Assembly (NCBI RefSeq): GCF_904848665.1
Contig: NZ_CAJHCQ010000001.1
Span: 124,001 to 188,000, forward strand
Reading direction: 5' to 3'
DNA from: Paraburkholderia hiiakae
GTDB taxonomy: Bacteria > Pseudomonadota > Gammaproteobacteria > Burkholderiales > Burkholderiaceae
DNA: 64,000 nucleotides
The notes below the pieces were generated by a model that had not been told where the DNA came from, made no database searches, and worked only from the letters and a program-made list of their open reading frames with translations. Shown here piece after piece: positions 37,296-46,301 of the stretch. The position numbers and the translations under genes are program-made. Every line of letters starts with the position of its first letter. Position 1 is the stretch's first letter.

Positions 37296-38702
37296 ATGCC
37301 CACGCTTTCCGAACTCTCCGCCGCTTCCTCCGCCGACATCGAATCCGGCCTGCCCTTCCCGCAGCGTTACTACGCGATCCTCGTGGTCGCGCTCGGCATC
37401 ACACTCGCCGTGCTCGACGGCGCGATCGCCAATGTCGCGTTGCCGACCATCGCGCGACATCTTCATGCGAGCGCGGCGAGCTCGATCTGGATCGTCAACG
37501 CGTATCAGCTTTCGGTGACCATCTCGCTCTTGCCGCTCGCCTCGCTCGGCGACCGCATCGGCTACAGGCGCGTGTATCTGGCGGGCATGGTGCTCTTCAC
37601 CATCGCATCGCTCGGCTGCGCGCTGGCGACCACGCTGCCCGAACTCGCGTTCGCGCGCATGGTGCAGGGCTTCGGCGGCGCGGGGATCATGAGTGTGAAC
37701 ACCGCGCTCGTGCGCATGATCTATCCGCGCGCGCAACTGGGCCGCGGCGTCGCCATCAATGCGATGGTCGTTGCGATCGCCTCGGCGGTCGGACCGACGC
37801 TCGCCTCGGGCGTGCTCGCCATCGCGACGTGGCCCTGGCTCTTTGCGATCAACGTGCCGATCGGCATCGCCGCGCTCGCGCTGGGTCTGCGCGCGCTGCC
37901 CGTGAACGAGCGGCACCCCGCGCCCTACGACTATCTGAGCGCCGTGCTCAATGCCATCGTATTCGGCCTCCTGATTTTTGCCGTCGATGGCCTCGGCCAC
38001 GGCGAAAGCAATCGCCTCGTCGCGGTCGAATTCGTGCTCGCGATCGTGATCGGCTGGTTCTTCGTGCGCCGCCAGCTTACGCAGCCCGCGCCGCTTCTGC
38101 CCGTCGATCTGCTCGCCAACCCCGTGTTCGCGCTGTCGATCAGCACCTCGGTCTGCTCGTTCTGCGCGCAAATGCTCGCGTTCGTCGCGCTGCCTTTCAT
38201 GCTGCAGGAAACCTTCGGCTTCTCACAGGTCGACACGGGCCTGCTCATGACGCCCTGGCCGCTCGTCATCATCGGCGCCGCGCCGCTTTCGGGCGCGCTC
38301 TCCGACCGTTATCCGGCGGGCATGCTCGGCGGCATCGGGCTCGCGCTCTTCGCACTTGGCTTGCTCTCGCTCGCCACGCTCGGCGCGCATCCCGCGGTGT
38401 TCGACATCTGCTGGCGCATGGCCTTGTGCGGCGTGGGGTTCGGCGTGTTCCAGTCGCCCAACAACCGGCAAATTCTCTCCTCCGCGCCGCGTGAGCGCAG
38501 CGGCGGCGCGAGCGGCATGCTCGGCACCGCGCGCCTCACGGGGCAAACGCTCGGTGCCGCGCTCGTGGCGCTCATCTTTGGCATTGCGCCGCAACACGGG
38601 CCGACCGTGGCGCTCTCCGTGGCGACGGCCTTCGCCGCCGTCGCGGCGGTGGTGAGCCTGCTGCGCCTGATGCCGGGCGCCGCGGCGCGGACGCCTGGCT
38701 AA
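37296..38702 (+). CDS. MFS transporter, DHA2 (EmrB/QacA-like) family
   Basis: A 468-residue transporter with about 14 predicted membrane segments. It opens ILVVALGITLAVLDGAIANV with the DHA2 motif, then SIWIVNAYQLSVTISLLPLA, LGDRIGYRRVYLAGMVLF (loop 2-3 motif) and GVAINAMVVAIASAVGPTL in the motif-C position. Members export drugs, dyes or organic acids. No regulator or membrane-fusion gene lies nearby, so the substrate is open. Confidence 0.9.
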   Translation: MPTLSELSAASSADIESGLPFPQRYYAILVVALGITLAVLDGAIANVALPTIARHLHASAASSIWIVNAYQLSVTISLLPLASLGDRIGYRRVYLAGMVLFTIASLGCALATTLPELAFARMVQGFGGAGIMSVNTALVRMIYPRAQLGRGVAINAMVVAIASAVGPTLASGVLAIATWPWLFAINVPIGIAALALGLRALPVNERHPAPYDYLSAVLNAIVFGLLIFAVDGLGHGESNRLVAVEFVLAIVIGWFFVRRQLTQPAPLLPVDLLANPVFALSISTSVCSFCAQMLAFVALPFMLQETFGFSQVDTGLLMTPWPLVIIGAAPLSGALSDRYPAGMLGGIGLALFALGLLSLATLGAHPAVFDICWRMALCGVGFGVFQSPNNRQILSSAPRERSGGASGMLGTARLTGQTLGAALVALIFGIAPQHGPTVALSVATAFAAVAAVVSLLRLMPGAAARTPG

Positions 38703-38812
38703 GCGCGGCCTAACCCTGCGCTCGCGCAGGCACTAACATGGGTTTAGGGCGAGCCGCATTCGCGGCTGCGCCCGGCGAGTCAACCTGCCGAATCCGGCAA
38801 AGGGGGCTTCCC

Positions 38813-39409
38813 ATGTCACTGATCGTCGCTGGTCGGTTCACGACCTTCCCCGCTGCCGAAGCCGCTGCTGAAAAGCTGTACGCGGGCGGCTTCCTCGAAG
38901 AAGACGTCAACCTGTTCTTCGTCAATCCACGCGGCCAGCATGCGCGCCACGCCATGCACGACGCGCGCTCCGCCGCAGGCGCGCCGCCCACGGCCTTCAC
39001 CGTGCCCCCGCATCACACACGCAACATCACCGCTGGCGCGGTGGCGGGTGCCGTGGTGGGCGTGGTGCTCTTCAGCGCGTTCTCTGCGGCGCTGCCCTCG
39101 GTCGTGATCGCGGCCGGCGTGGGCGCCTGGATCGGGGCGCGCATCGGCGCGAGCGTGGGCGCGAAAGCCACCGCGCAACACATGTCGGCGCAGCACGAGA
39201 AGGTCCACCGCGAAATGCGCAGCGATGGCGTCCTGCTCTCGGTGCACGTCTGCTACGAGAATCAGGATCTCGCCGCGCAGTTGCTGCGCGACGGTGGCGC
39301 TGTCGATATCGAGTGCGCCTCGGGCCAATGGCACGACGGCCACTGGGCCGATTTCGATCCCACCCGAGCGCCGATGCCGTTCGCCGCGCCGAGCGGCCAG
39401 CGGATCTGA
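38813..39409 (+). CDS. Glycine-zipper membrane-associated protein
   Basis: A 198-residue protein. Residues 1-70 are an alpha/beta part (SLIVAGRFTTFPAAEAAAEK). The middle (about 95-140) has two hydrophobic helices rich in spaced Gly and Ala (ITAGAVAGAVVGVVLF, then VGAWIGARIGASVGA), a glycine-zipper pattern. The C-terminal 60 residues are soluble. Proteins of this form are annotated only by domain; a membrane-associated stress role is plausible but unproved. The Met at 38813 follows AAAGGGGG. Confidence 0.75.
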   Translation: MSLIVAGRFTTFPAAEAAAEKLYAGGFLEEDVNLFFVNPRGQHARHAMHDARSAAGAPPTAFTVPPHHTRNITAGAVAGAVVGVVLFSAFSAALPSVVIAAGVGAWIGARIGASVGAKATAQHMSAQHEKVHREMRSDGVLLSVHVCYENQDLAAQLLRDGGAVDIECASGQWHDGHWADFDPTRAPMPFAAPSGQRI

Positions 39410-39434
39410 GCGCCCGCCGCGATGCGGCGGACGC

Positions 39435-39464
39435 AAAAAACACGGCGGCCCGAAGGCCGCCGTG
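39435..39464 (-). terminator. Terminator of otsA
   Basis: A perfect 10-bp stem CACGGCGGCC / GGCCGCCGTG with loop CGAA is followed on the minus strand by six T residues. It may also serve the rightward glycine-zipper gene. Confidence 0.8.
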
Positions 39465-39529
39465 TATGTGCATTTGCGTCGAGAGAACGCTAAACGGTCA
39501 AACGCCGCGCGCACGCCGCCGGGGCATCG

Positions 39530-41002
39530 CTACGCACGCGCTGCGCGCTCACCCTGTTCGGGCGCGGGCGTTTGCACAGACGTTTTACCTGCCGGCGCGG
39601 CACTGCGCGCTCTCGCTGTGACCGAAGCCGCCGTCGCGACGCTGCGCAGGTCGGCGAGGAACGTATCGCGCCACACCGAGAGATTGTTCTCGCGCAGCGA
39701 CGCCATCATGTCGTTGTAGCGCGACACGCGCTCGGCGTGCGGCATGGAGAGCGCGCGCTCCAGCGCCTCGGCTGTCTGATTCAGGTCGTACGGATTGACG
39801 ACCAGCGCGCCCGGCGAGTGCTCGGCTGCGCCCGCGAACTGCGACAGCACCAGTACACCGGGATCGTCGGGATTTTGCGAAGCCACGTACTCCTTCGCCA
39901 CGAGATTCATGCCGTCGCGCAGCGGCGCCACGTAGCCCACCTGCGCCTCACGGAACAGCGCCATCAGCAGGTTGCGCTCGTACTTGCGGTTCAGGTACTG
40001 GATCGGCGTCCAGTCGAGCTGCGCGAAACGCCCGTTGATGCGGCCCGCCTCGCCTTCGAGATTGCGGCGGATCGTCTGGTAGGTCTGCACGTCGGAGCGC
40101 GTCGGCGGCGCGATCTGCAAGAGCGAAACGCGGCCATGCCAGCCCGGCCCGTTCTGCAGCAGGCGCTCGAACGCCTGGAAGCGCTCGGCGAGCCCCTTCG
40201 AATAATCGAGCCGGTCCACGCTCATGATCAGCTTGCGCCCGCGCATGGCTTCTCGCAGGCTGCGGACCGCCTTGCGGTCGGAGAACTGCGACGAGGCCTT
40301 GGCAATCGCGTCCGGATAGATACCGATGGGGTACGCCCCGACCTTCAGGAAACGGTCCCACGCGTGGACCATACCGTCATCGCTCGCCGTGCCGTGGCCG
40401 CCGCGCTCGACGTAGTCGAGGAACGCCTGGCGGTCGGCGTCGGTCTGGAAGCCGACCACGTCGTAGTGGCACAGGAACTTCATGAGTTCTTCGTGCGGCG
40501 GCACCGAGCGCATGACTTCGGGCACCGGCAGCGGAATGTGGAGGAAGAAGCCGATCGGGTTCTTCACTCCGAGATCGCGCAGGCACCGCGCGAACGGAAT
40601 CAGGTGATAGTCGTGCACCCAGATGATGTCGTCGGGCTCGATGAGCGGCTGCAACTGACGCGCGAGCGAGACGTTCACGCGCAGGTAGCCGCCGTACTCC
40701 TGGCGCTCGTAGCGCGCGAGGTCGTTGCGGTAGTGGAACGTCGGCCAGAGCGTCGTATTCGAGAAGCCCTTGTAGTACTGGTCGTAGTCACGCCGGGTAA
40801 GACCTACCGTCGCGTAGGTGACGCTGTCTTTCTGCTCGATGACCGGTGCGGACGGCTCCGCGACGGTTTCGCCGCTCCACCCGAACCACACACCGCCGGT
40901 TTCCTTGAGCGCGTCCAATACGCCGACTGCAAGGCCGCCCGCTGCGGGACGGCCTTCCTGAGTCGGCGCAACGCGATTCGATACCACGATCAGTCTGCCC
41001 AT
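39530..41002 (-). CDS. otsA: Trehalose-6-phosphate synthase (UDP-forming)
   Basis: Joins UDP-glucose and glucose 6-phosphate to trehalose 6-phosphate in osmotic and desiccation stress. The 490-residue GT20 enzyme shows GRLIVVSNRVAPTQEGR at the N-terminus, WVHDYHLI and the nucleotide-sugar region VDRLDYSKGLAERFQAFERL, and ALVVNPYD near the end. No otsB phosphatase is in the window, so it would be encoded elsewhere. The start at 41002 is the family's usual position. Promoter not identified. Confidence 0.95.
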   Translation of the reverse strand: MGRLIVVSNRVAPTQEGRPAAGGLAVGVLDALKETGGVWFGWSGETVAEPSAPVIEQKDSVTYATVGLTRRDYDQYYKGFSNTTLWPTFHYRNDLARYERQEYGGYLRVNVSLARQLQPLIEPDDIIWVHDYHLIPFARCLRDLGVKNPIGFFLHIPLPVPEVMRSVPPHEELMKFLCHYDVVGFQTDADRQAFLDYVERGGHGTASDDGMVHAWDRFLKVGAYPIGIYPDAIAKASSQFSDRKAVRSLREAMRGRKLIMSVDRLDYSKGLAERFQAFERLLQNGPGWHGRVSLLQIAPPTRSDVQTYQTIRRNLEGEAGRINGRFAQLDWTPIQYLNRKYERNLLMALFREAQVGYVAPLRDGMNLVAKEYVASQNPDDPGVLVLSQFAGAAEHSPGALVVNPYDLNQTAEALERALSMPHAERVSRYNDMMASLRENNLSVWRDTFLADLRSVATAASVTARARSAAPAGKTSVQTPAPEQGERAARA

Positions 41003-41225
41003 TGCGGCTCTACCTCCTGTTTCGTTGGGTCCGAAGACGATGCTTCAAACACTCACGCAAGACGCGTGCCGGTTCGGCAGGGTCTGGAGCAAAAACCTTT
41101 TCTCATAAACGACCAGACGAGCAAATTCCGCGCGGCGAGCACGCAAGTGCGGAATACCCCGGTGATCTGTCAGGCCAGGAAACCGACCTGCCAACAGCGC
41201 GCGGCGACCGGCGGTTCGAAGAGAA

Positions 41226-41447
41226 TCAGGCGTCCTGCTCCGAGCCGAGATCGCGCTGGTACTCGATGCCCTCAGCCCGCGCCCCGCCTTGGTTGTGCTC
41301 GCCGTCGGGCGGCACGCCCGGAGCCGCGCGGTTCTGGCCTGCGGGGTCCGGCTCGGCCGACGGCGCAGGACTGCTCTTCTCTTGTGAATCGCGCGGGCCA
41401 CGCTTGCCCGTGTAACGTGCAGAGCGGCGCAGGGCAGGATGTCTCAT
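41226..41447 (-). CDS. Small hydrophilic protein of unknown function
   Basis: A 73-residue Gly/Pro/Arg-rich, probably disordered protein (contains RGPRDSQEKSSPAPSAEPD and ends YQRDLGSEQDA). The ATG at 41447 has a good GGAGG site seven bases upstream, the main reason to call it real. Function unknown. It lies upstream of otsA on the same strand, about 220 bases apart. Confidence 0.55.
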   Translation of the reverse strand: MRHPALRRSARYTGKRGPRDSQEKSSPAPSAEPDPAGQNRAAPGVPPDGEHNQGGARAEGIEYQRDLGSEQDA

Positions 41448-41549
41448 GTCGATGCCTCCAGCGGAAGGCGGCCACGCGGCGGTGGCGTTTTTTTATAGTC
41501 TAGGGTTCGCCGCGTGATTTCGCCGGTAAAAAAGGTGGCGCTTTTGTAA

Positions 41550-41822
41550 CTAGTACATAAAAGCCATCAGGTTCGTCTGACGGCTGCGGCATGGGATGCG
41601 AGCAGTGGCAGGCGCTGCGCCGCTCGAACGACGAATTCGCGAGGAGACCGAAGGGTCGAATGGACGCGCCGAGCGCGGCACTTCGACCGGTTGAGTTGGC
41701 GGATCGCCGATGGGCGGCACGTCGGGCTCACCGGGCTGATCCGGCGGCGGTTCGTCGGGCTGTGGGGTATGCGCGAGCCAGGGCTTCACGCGGACGGCAT
41801 CACTGGATTTGCAGCTCGGCAT
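41550..41822 (-). CDS. Small proline-rich protein of unknown function
   Basis: A 90-residue protein. The middle is an acidic proline-rich tract (PQPDEPPPDQPGEPDVPPIG); the end is basic. The Met at 41822 has a GAGGAG site six bases away, which supports it; the ATG at 41900 is unlikely. Small proline-rich proteins of this kind occur in Burkholderia-type genomes but I know no function. Confidence 0.55.
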   Translation of the reverse strand: MPSCKSSDAVRVKPWLAHTPQPDEPPPDQPGEPDVPPIGDPPTQPVEVPRSARPFDPSVSSRIRRSSGAAPATARIPCRSRQTNLMAFMY

Positions 41823-41913
41823 CTTTCGCTCCTCATGATGGACGCGAAACTCACACTGCAAGCATCGTTCCGCCCGTGCGTGCGCACAGCACGGGCGCAC
41901 ACGCGAGTGCGGC

Positions 41914-43299
41914 TCAGACGCCCGCTACGCGCGCGGGCGCATCGCCCTTGCCGGCGCTTTCGTTGCCGTACTCCACAAGACGGTTATAGAGCGTCTTCAG
42001 GCTGATGCCGAGAATTTCCGCCGCGCGCGTCTTCACGCCGCCGCACTGCTCGAGCGTCGCGAGAATGAGCTGGCGATCGGCGTCGGCGAGCGAGGTGCCG
42101 AACGGGATCGTGACCGCGGTGCCCGCAATCGGCTTCGAGAGCGAGATCTGCAGCGGCACCGTGGCCGTGAAGTCGCCGTCGTTGCCCGACATGATGTGCG
42201 CGCGCTGAACGTAGTTCTTCAACTCGCGCACGTTACCAGGCCACGGATAGGCCGCCAGCATGTCGCGCACGGCCGCCGGAAACTGCTTTGTCGTACCGTG
42301 GCGCTCGTTCAGTTCGTCGAGGAACGCCTGGGCGAGCAGTTCGACGTCCTTCCCCCGCTCGCGCAGCGGCGGCAGGCTGATCGGAAACACGTTCAGGCGG
42401 TGATAAAGGTCCAGACGCAACTTGCCTTCAGCAACGGCCTGCTCCGGGTCGCGGTTGGTCGCCGCGATCAGGCGCACATCGGTCTCGATTTCCTTGGTCG
42501 TGCCCACGCGCATGAACATGCCGGTTTCGAGCACGCGCAGCAGCTTCACCTGCAACTCGATCGGCATTTCGGTGATTTCGTCGAGGAACAGCGTGCCGCC
42601 GTTCGCGCGTTCGAAATAACCCTTGTGCTGCCGGTCCGCGCCCGTGAACGAACCGCGCTCGTGACCGAACATTTCGGACTCGATCAGGTTCGGCGAGATC
42701 GCCCCGCAGTTCACTGCGAGGAATTCGTGCTTGCGGCGCAAGCTCAACTGGTGGATGGTCTGCGCGGCCACTTCCTTGCCGGTGCCCGATTCGCCCACCA
42801 GCATGACCGAAGCGGGCGTGACCGCGACGCGGCTGATCTGGTCGTACACGTCCTGCATGGTCGGCGAATTGCCGAGCATCAGGCCGAAGCGGCCCATGCG
42901 GCGCAACTCGCCGCGCAGCGTGCCGATTTCGGCCTTGAGGTCGCCCGCGCGTGGCAGGCGGTTCAGGATCGCCTTCACGCGCTGGAGATTGATCGGCTTG
43001 ACCAGGTAATCGATCGCGCCGGACTTCAGCGCATCGACGGCCGTCTCGACGGTAGCATGTCCAGTAATGACCACGAGTTCCACGCCCGAGCGCGGGTCGA
43101 GATCCTCGAAAAGGTCGGTGCCACTGCCGTCGGGCAACTTCAGGTCGGTGAAGATCACGTCCGGCGTCTGCCGCACGAGCTGGATACGCGCCTCGCGCAG
43201 ATCGCCTGCCTGCGCGGTGGTGAGCCCATCTTCGCCCACTACGGCCGCCAGCGCCTCGCGGGTTTGCGCATCGTCATCGACAATCAAAACATGTGGCAT
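41914..43299 (-). CDS. Sigma-54-dependent response regulator (NtrC-like)
   Basis: A 461-residue regulator. The receiver has Asp8-Asp10, the phospho-acceptor Asp52 in FTDLKLPDGSG and Lys101. The AAA+ domain has Walker A GESGTGKE (169-176) and GSFTGA (216-221, a GAFTGA variant for sigma-54 contact). The C-terminal Fis-type HTH includes CGGVKTRAAEILGISLKTLY. No cognate kinase is adjacent. It shares strong similarity with the receiver-less activator at 44187 in the AAA+ and HTH parts. Confidence 0.93.
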   Translation of the reverse strand: MPHVLIVDDDAQTREALAAVVGEDGLTTAQAGDLREARIQLVRQTPDVIFTDLKLPDGSGTDLFEDLDPRSGVELVVITGHATVETAVDALKSGAIDYLVKPINLQRVKAILNRLPRAGDLKAEIGTLRGELRRMGRFGLMLGNSPTMQDVYDQISRVAVTPASVMLVGESGTGKEVAAQTIHQLSLRRKHEFLAVNCGAISPNLIESEMFGHERGSFTGADRQHKGYFERANGGTLFLDEITEMPIELQVKLLRVLETGMFMRVGTTKEIETDVRLIAATNRDPEQAVAEGKLRLDLYHRLNVFPISLPPLRERGKDVELLAQAFLDELNERHGTTKQFPAAVRDMLAAYPWPGNVRELKNYVQRAHIMSGNDGDFTATVPLQISLSKPIAGTAVTIPFGTSLADADRQLILATLEQCGGVKTRAAEILGISLKTLYNRLVEYGNESAGKGDAPARVAGV

Positions 43300-43606
43300 C
43301 GCGTCTCGTCAGCCTTGATAGGTGAGTGGCTCCAAAGCGCGAGCGCCGCGCCCTTCGCAAGCGCGCCGGGCAGAATTGCCCGACGCCGCGGAAGTCGCGA
43401 CGCACGGTATTGCGCTGCAGTGGAGTACGAAACGGTCGGACGCACACTTCAGACAGCAAAAGCCTGAATGTTCGCGGTTTTGCTACAACTGAGCAACAAT
43501 ACCGTCAACAGTGGGCCGTCCGAACCTCGATTGTTGTTGATATGACTATTATAGACTTATTCGAGACAAGCGGGCACGGCTCTCGCGTGGCCCTGGCCAT
43601 GCCCGC
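43300..43606. other. Intergenic region with a CGGGCA dyad
   Basis: About 307 bases without a gene, between a leftward regulator start and a leftward small gene's end. A perfect dyad CGGGCA / TGCCCG with a 4-base centre lies at 43367-43382, 68 bases upstream of the regulator start. An AT-rich patch (43470-43560) may hold its promoter. Confidence 0.4.
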
Positions 43607-43915
43607 CTAGCTATGAGGAAACGGCCAAGGCATCCCGTTCGAGCCGTTCAGGCCATTAGCCGTCCGGCCCTTCATGCCATGTTCCGGTGAGTCTGGGACG
43701 CCTGCGGCCATCGCCATGTCGGGGCCCTCGCCGTTGTTGCCCGTGGTACCGGCAAGCGAGCCGCCTTCGCCTTCCCAGCGGCTCAAGTCGCGATAAAAAG
43801 TTTGCCGCTGGAGGCGGTGACGCTGCGAGAAACGCCAGGCCAGCATGCCCGCCATGGCGCCAAGCGCGCCGACGGTCACCAATTTTCCTACCAAACCGCT
43901 GCGGTTCTTGGACAT
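43607..43915 (-). CDS. Small single-span membrane protein of unknown function
   Basis: A 102-residue protein with one membrane segment (about 9-25, GLVGKLVTVGALGAMAGMLA) followed by a charged helix and a Gly/Asn-rich tail. The ATG at 43915 has a GGGAGAG site. It lies between two sigma-54 activators and may be controlled by one of them; no function is recognised. Confidence 0.6.
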   Translation of the reverse strand: MSKNRSGLVGKLVTVGALGAMAGMLAWRFSQRHRLQRQTFYRDLSRWEGEGGSLAGTTGNNGEGPDMAMAAGVPDSPEHGMKGRTANGLNGSNGMPWPFPHS

Positions 43916-44186
43916 ATCGCTCTCTCCCAGATTCGCATCGTCAAGGACGGAAGACGCGCGAGTTGACTCGAATGGCATCGCCGGGGGGCGTGGCCAATGC
44001 GCCGCCCTTACAACGCAGACGGCGCAAGCTTGTGCAAGTTCCGCAGCAGGATGCGTGCCACGCTCGTTCGCAGATGCCTGGACAGGTCCATTGCCCTGTC
44101 AGGCGCGGCAGTGGTTAAATGTTTACGCGCGTTAACGCGTAAATTTCGAGCAAACTTCACGAGCAAACCCCGAGCGAGTCTCGGAG

Positions 44187-45431
44187 ATGCAAACCTCGCG
44201 GCCGTCGGAGCGGGAAGTTCCGCACCTGTCCTGGACGGCCAGCCCCGGATCGCAGGGCCTGTTCCCCGATACGCGCAAAAGCACGCCGATGCGCGCAGAA
44301 GAGAACACCCCGCACTACATTTGCAGGACGAACATCCCTATGGCGTCAATCGAGCCGGGCTCGCCCGCCGCCACCAAGCGAAACAGCGGAGCCAGCGCAA
44401 ACTCCGTCAATGCCGCACCGGACGCCGACGCGCGCGTCGCGGGATTGCAGTCGTACGGTCTGCTTTTCGGTTCGTCGGCGGTCATGCTGGATCTCTATGC
44501 GCAGATCGACTGCGTGGCCATGACCGAGGCCACGGCGCTCATCGTCGGCGAGTCGGGCACGGGCAAGGAGCTGATCGCCCGCACGATCCACGCGCACAGC
44601 GAGCGCCGCGACGGTCCGTTCATCGCGGTGAACTGCGGCGCGATTCCCGACGAGCTGATCGAGGCCGAACTGTTCGGCCACGAAAAAGGCAGCTTCACGG
44701 GCGCCGTGCAGGCGCGCGACGGTCACTTCGAGCACGCGCGCGGCGGCACGCTGTTCCTCGACGAAATCACCGAGATGTCGCTGCTGCACCAGGTGAAGCT
44801 GCTGCGCGCGCTCGAAACCGGCGAGTACTTTCCGGTGGGCGGCAACGAAGCGATTCGCGGCGACGTGCGTATCATCGCCGCCACCAACCGCGACCCCGTG
44901 ACGGCCGTGAAGGAAAACTGCCTGCGCGAAGACCTGATGTACCGGCTCGCGGTGTTTCCTCTGCGCGCGCCGCCGCTGCGCGAGCGCGAGCGCGACCGCG
45001 AACTGCTCGCCCAGCACTTCCTCACCGAACTGAACGACCAGGAAGGCACGCAAAAAGCCTTCAGTAAGCGGGCGCTCGAAACCGTACGTAACTGGTCGTG
45101 GCCCGGCAACGTGCGCGAACTGAAGAACGCGGTGTACCGCGCATTCATCCTCGCGGAAAAGGCCGTGGAGATCGCGCATCCGCAACTGGTGCCGCGCGTG
45201 AAGAAGCCCGTCACCCAGGGCGACGCGATGAGCGTATGGATCGGCACGCCGCTCGCCGATGCGCAAAAGCAGATCATTCTCGGCACGCTCAAGTATTGCG
45301 GCGGCGATAAACGTCTCGCGGCACGCACGCTCGGTGTGAGCCTCAAGACGCTCTACAACCGGCTCGGCAGCTACGGCGCCGACGATGGTGAAGCCGAAGC
45401 GCCCACCGACCCGGACACGAACGACGCCTGA
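44187..45431 (+). CDS. Sigma-54-dependent activator lacking a receiver domain
   Basis: A 414-residue AAA+ activator. Walker A GESGTGKE is at 121-128, GSFTGA at 168-173, and a C-terminal Fis HTH has CGGDKRLAARTLGVSLKTLY. The first 90 residues are low-complexity and lack receiver or PAS features. Start is uncertain: ATG at 44187, with later Met at 44289 and 44340. Its C-terminal linker and HTH (GTPLADAQKQIILGTLKYCG) closely parallel those of the regulator at 41914, so the two are probably duplicates. With no sensory domain it may be constitutive or controlled by a partner. Confidence 0.88.
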   Translation: MQTSRPSEREVPHLSWTASPGSQGLFPDTRKSTPMRAEENTPHYICRTNIPMASIEPGSPAATKRNSGASANSVNAAPDADARVAGLQSYGLLFGSSAVMLDLYAQIDCVAMTEATALIVGESGTGKELIARTIHAHSERRDGPFIAVNCGAIPDELIEAELFGHEKGSFTGAVQARDGHFEHARGGTLFLDEITEMSLLHQVKLLRALETGEYFPVGGNEAIRGDVRIIAATNRDPVTAVKENCLREDLMYRLAVFPLRAPPLRERERDRELLAQHFLTELNDQEGTQKAFSKRALETVRNWSWPGNVRELKNAVYRAFILAEKAVEIAHPQLVPRVKKPVTQGDAMSVWIGTPLADAQKQIILGTLKYCGGDKRLAARTLGVSLKTLYNRLGSYGADDGEAEAPTDPDTNDA

Positions 45432-45501
45432 TTGCCCTTCTCCACGCCTCGCGCGCGGTGCCCGTAGCGCGGCACGCTCGTTGCGCGGCGGTGCTGGAGC
45501 G

Positions 45502-45546
45502 GCGCGGCAGGCCGATCAAAAATCGGCCTGCCGCGCACGCCCTTTT
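45502..45546 (+). terminator. Strong hairpin after the sigma-54 activator
   Basis: A perfect 15-bp stem GCGCGGCAGGCCGAT / ATCGGCCTGCCGCGC with a 5-base loop lies 70 bases after the stop. The T-run (TTTT at 45543-45546) begins six bases past the stem, so termination efficiency is uncertain. Confidence 0.7.
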
Positions 45547-45674
45547 GCAATTTCTTGCACTTTACCTACCCCGGTTAACAATCGCATGTTGCACAATCCG
45601 CAGCACGTTAAGTAAGCAAAACATGCTGGATGTCCGTGCAACGTCGGGCTATCCGGCTAGCGGCAGGAATCATC

Positions 45675-46301
45675 ATGCAAGAACGAAGTGCACGGGCGCG
45701 CGTTGCGCCATCAATGTCAGCGGCAGTCGTGGGAACGATTGCCGGTGTGCCCCCGCTCCCTTCCGCTCCCCCCCGTCGGCGACACGTCATGTCGCTCACG
45801 CTGCTCGCCACGGTGGCGAGCCTCGCGTGCTCGGCCTGCAGCTCGCTCTACTCCGAAGGCGCGCAAACGGGCGCCGGCATTGCGGGCGCCGCGGTCGCCT
45901 CGAAAGTGACGAGCAACGCCGCCGTGGCGACTGGCATCGGCCTTGGCGCCGTGGCCGCGGCGAAGGCCGGCGTGCAGTACTCCGAGCGCGTCGTCCACAC
46001 CAACACCCAGGACAGCATCGCGAAGGCGGCGGGCCCGCTCGACGTCGGCGCGGTCGCGCCCTGGTCGATCACGCACTCGTTCCCGATCGAGGACGACGAG
46101 CATGGCCGCGTCACGGTGAGCCGCACCATCAGCAGCGGGGCGCTCGACTGCAAGGAGATCGTCTTCTCCGTCGACCACGAGGCCACGAAGGACAAGCCCG
46201 CCTCCAGCGCTTTCTTCGTTGCTTCGGTGTGCCGCGACGGCGACAACTGGAAGTGGGCCTCGGCCGAACCCGCCACCGCCCGCTGGGGTGCGCTGCAATG
46301 A
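45675..46301 (+). CDS. Putative lipoprotein/exported protein, first of a tandem pair
   Basis: A 208-residue protein. After a long basic leader (ending RRRH) comes a hydrophobic stretch MSLTLLATVASLACSACSSL with Cys residues that could be lipidated, though the lipobox is not canonical. A Gly/Ala-rich region follows, then a soluble domain ending WKWASAEPATARWGALQ. The Met at 45675 has AGGA seven bases upstream; later starts at 45714 and 45789 are possible. It overlaps the next gene by 4 bases (ATGA). Confidence 0.65.
   Translation: MQERSARARVAPSMSAAVVGTIAGVPPLPSAPPRRRHVMSLTLLATVASLACSACSSLYSEGAQTGAGIAGAAVASKVTSNAAVATGIGLGAVAAAKAGVQYSERVVHTNTQDSIAKAAGPLDVGAVAPWSITHSFPIEDDEHGRVTVSRTISSGALDCKEIVFSVDHEATKDKPASSAFFVASVCRDGDNWKWASAEPATARWGALQ

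Noticed and set aside
43583..43600. Possible -24/-12 sigma-54 promoter near the end of the small membrane protein gene
   Set aside because: Only partial agreement with TGGCAC-N5-TTGC and wrong placement for either regulator gene.
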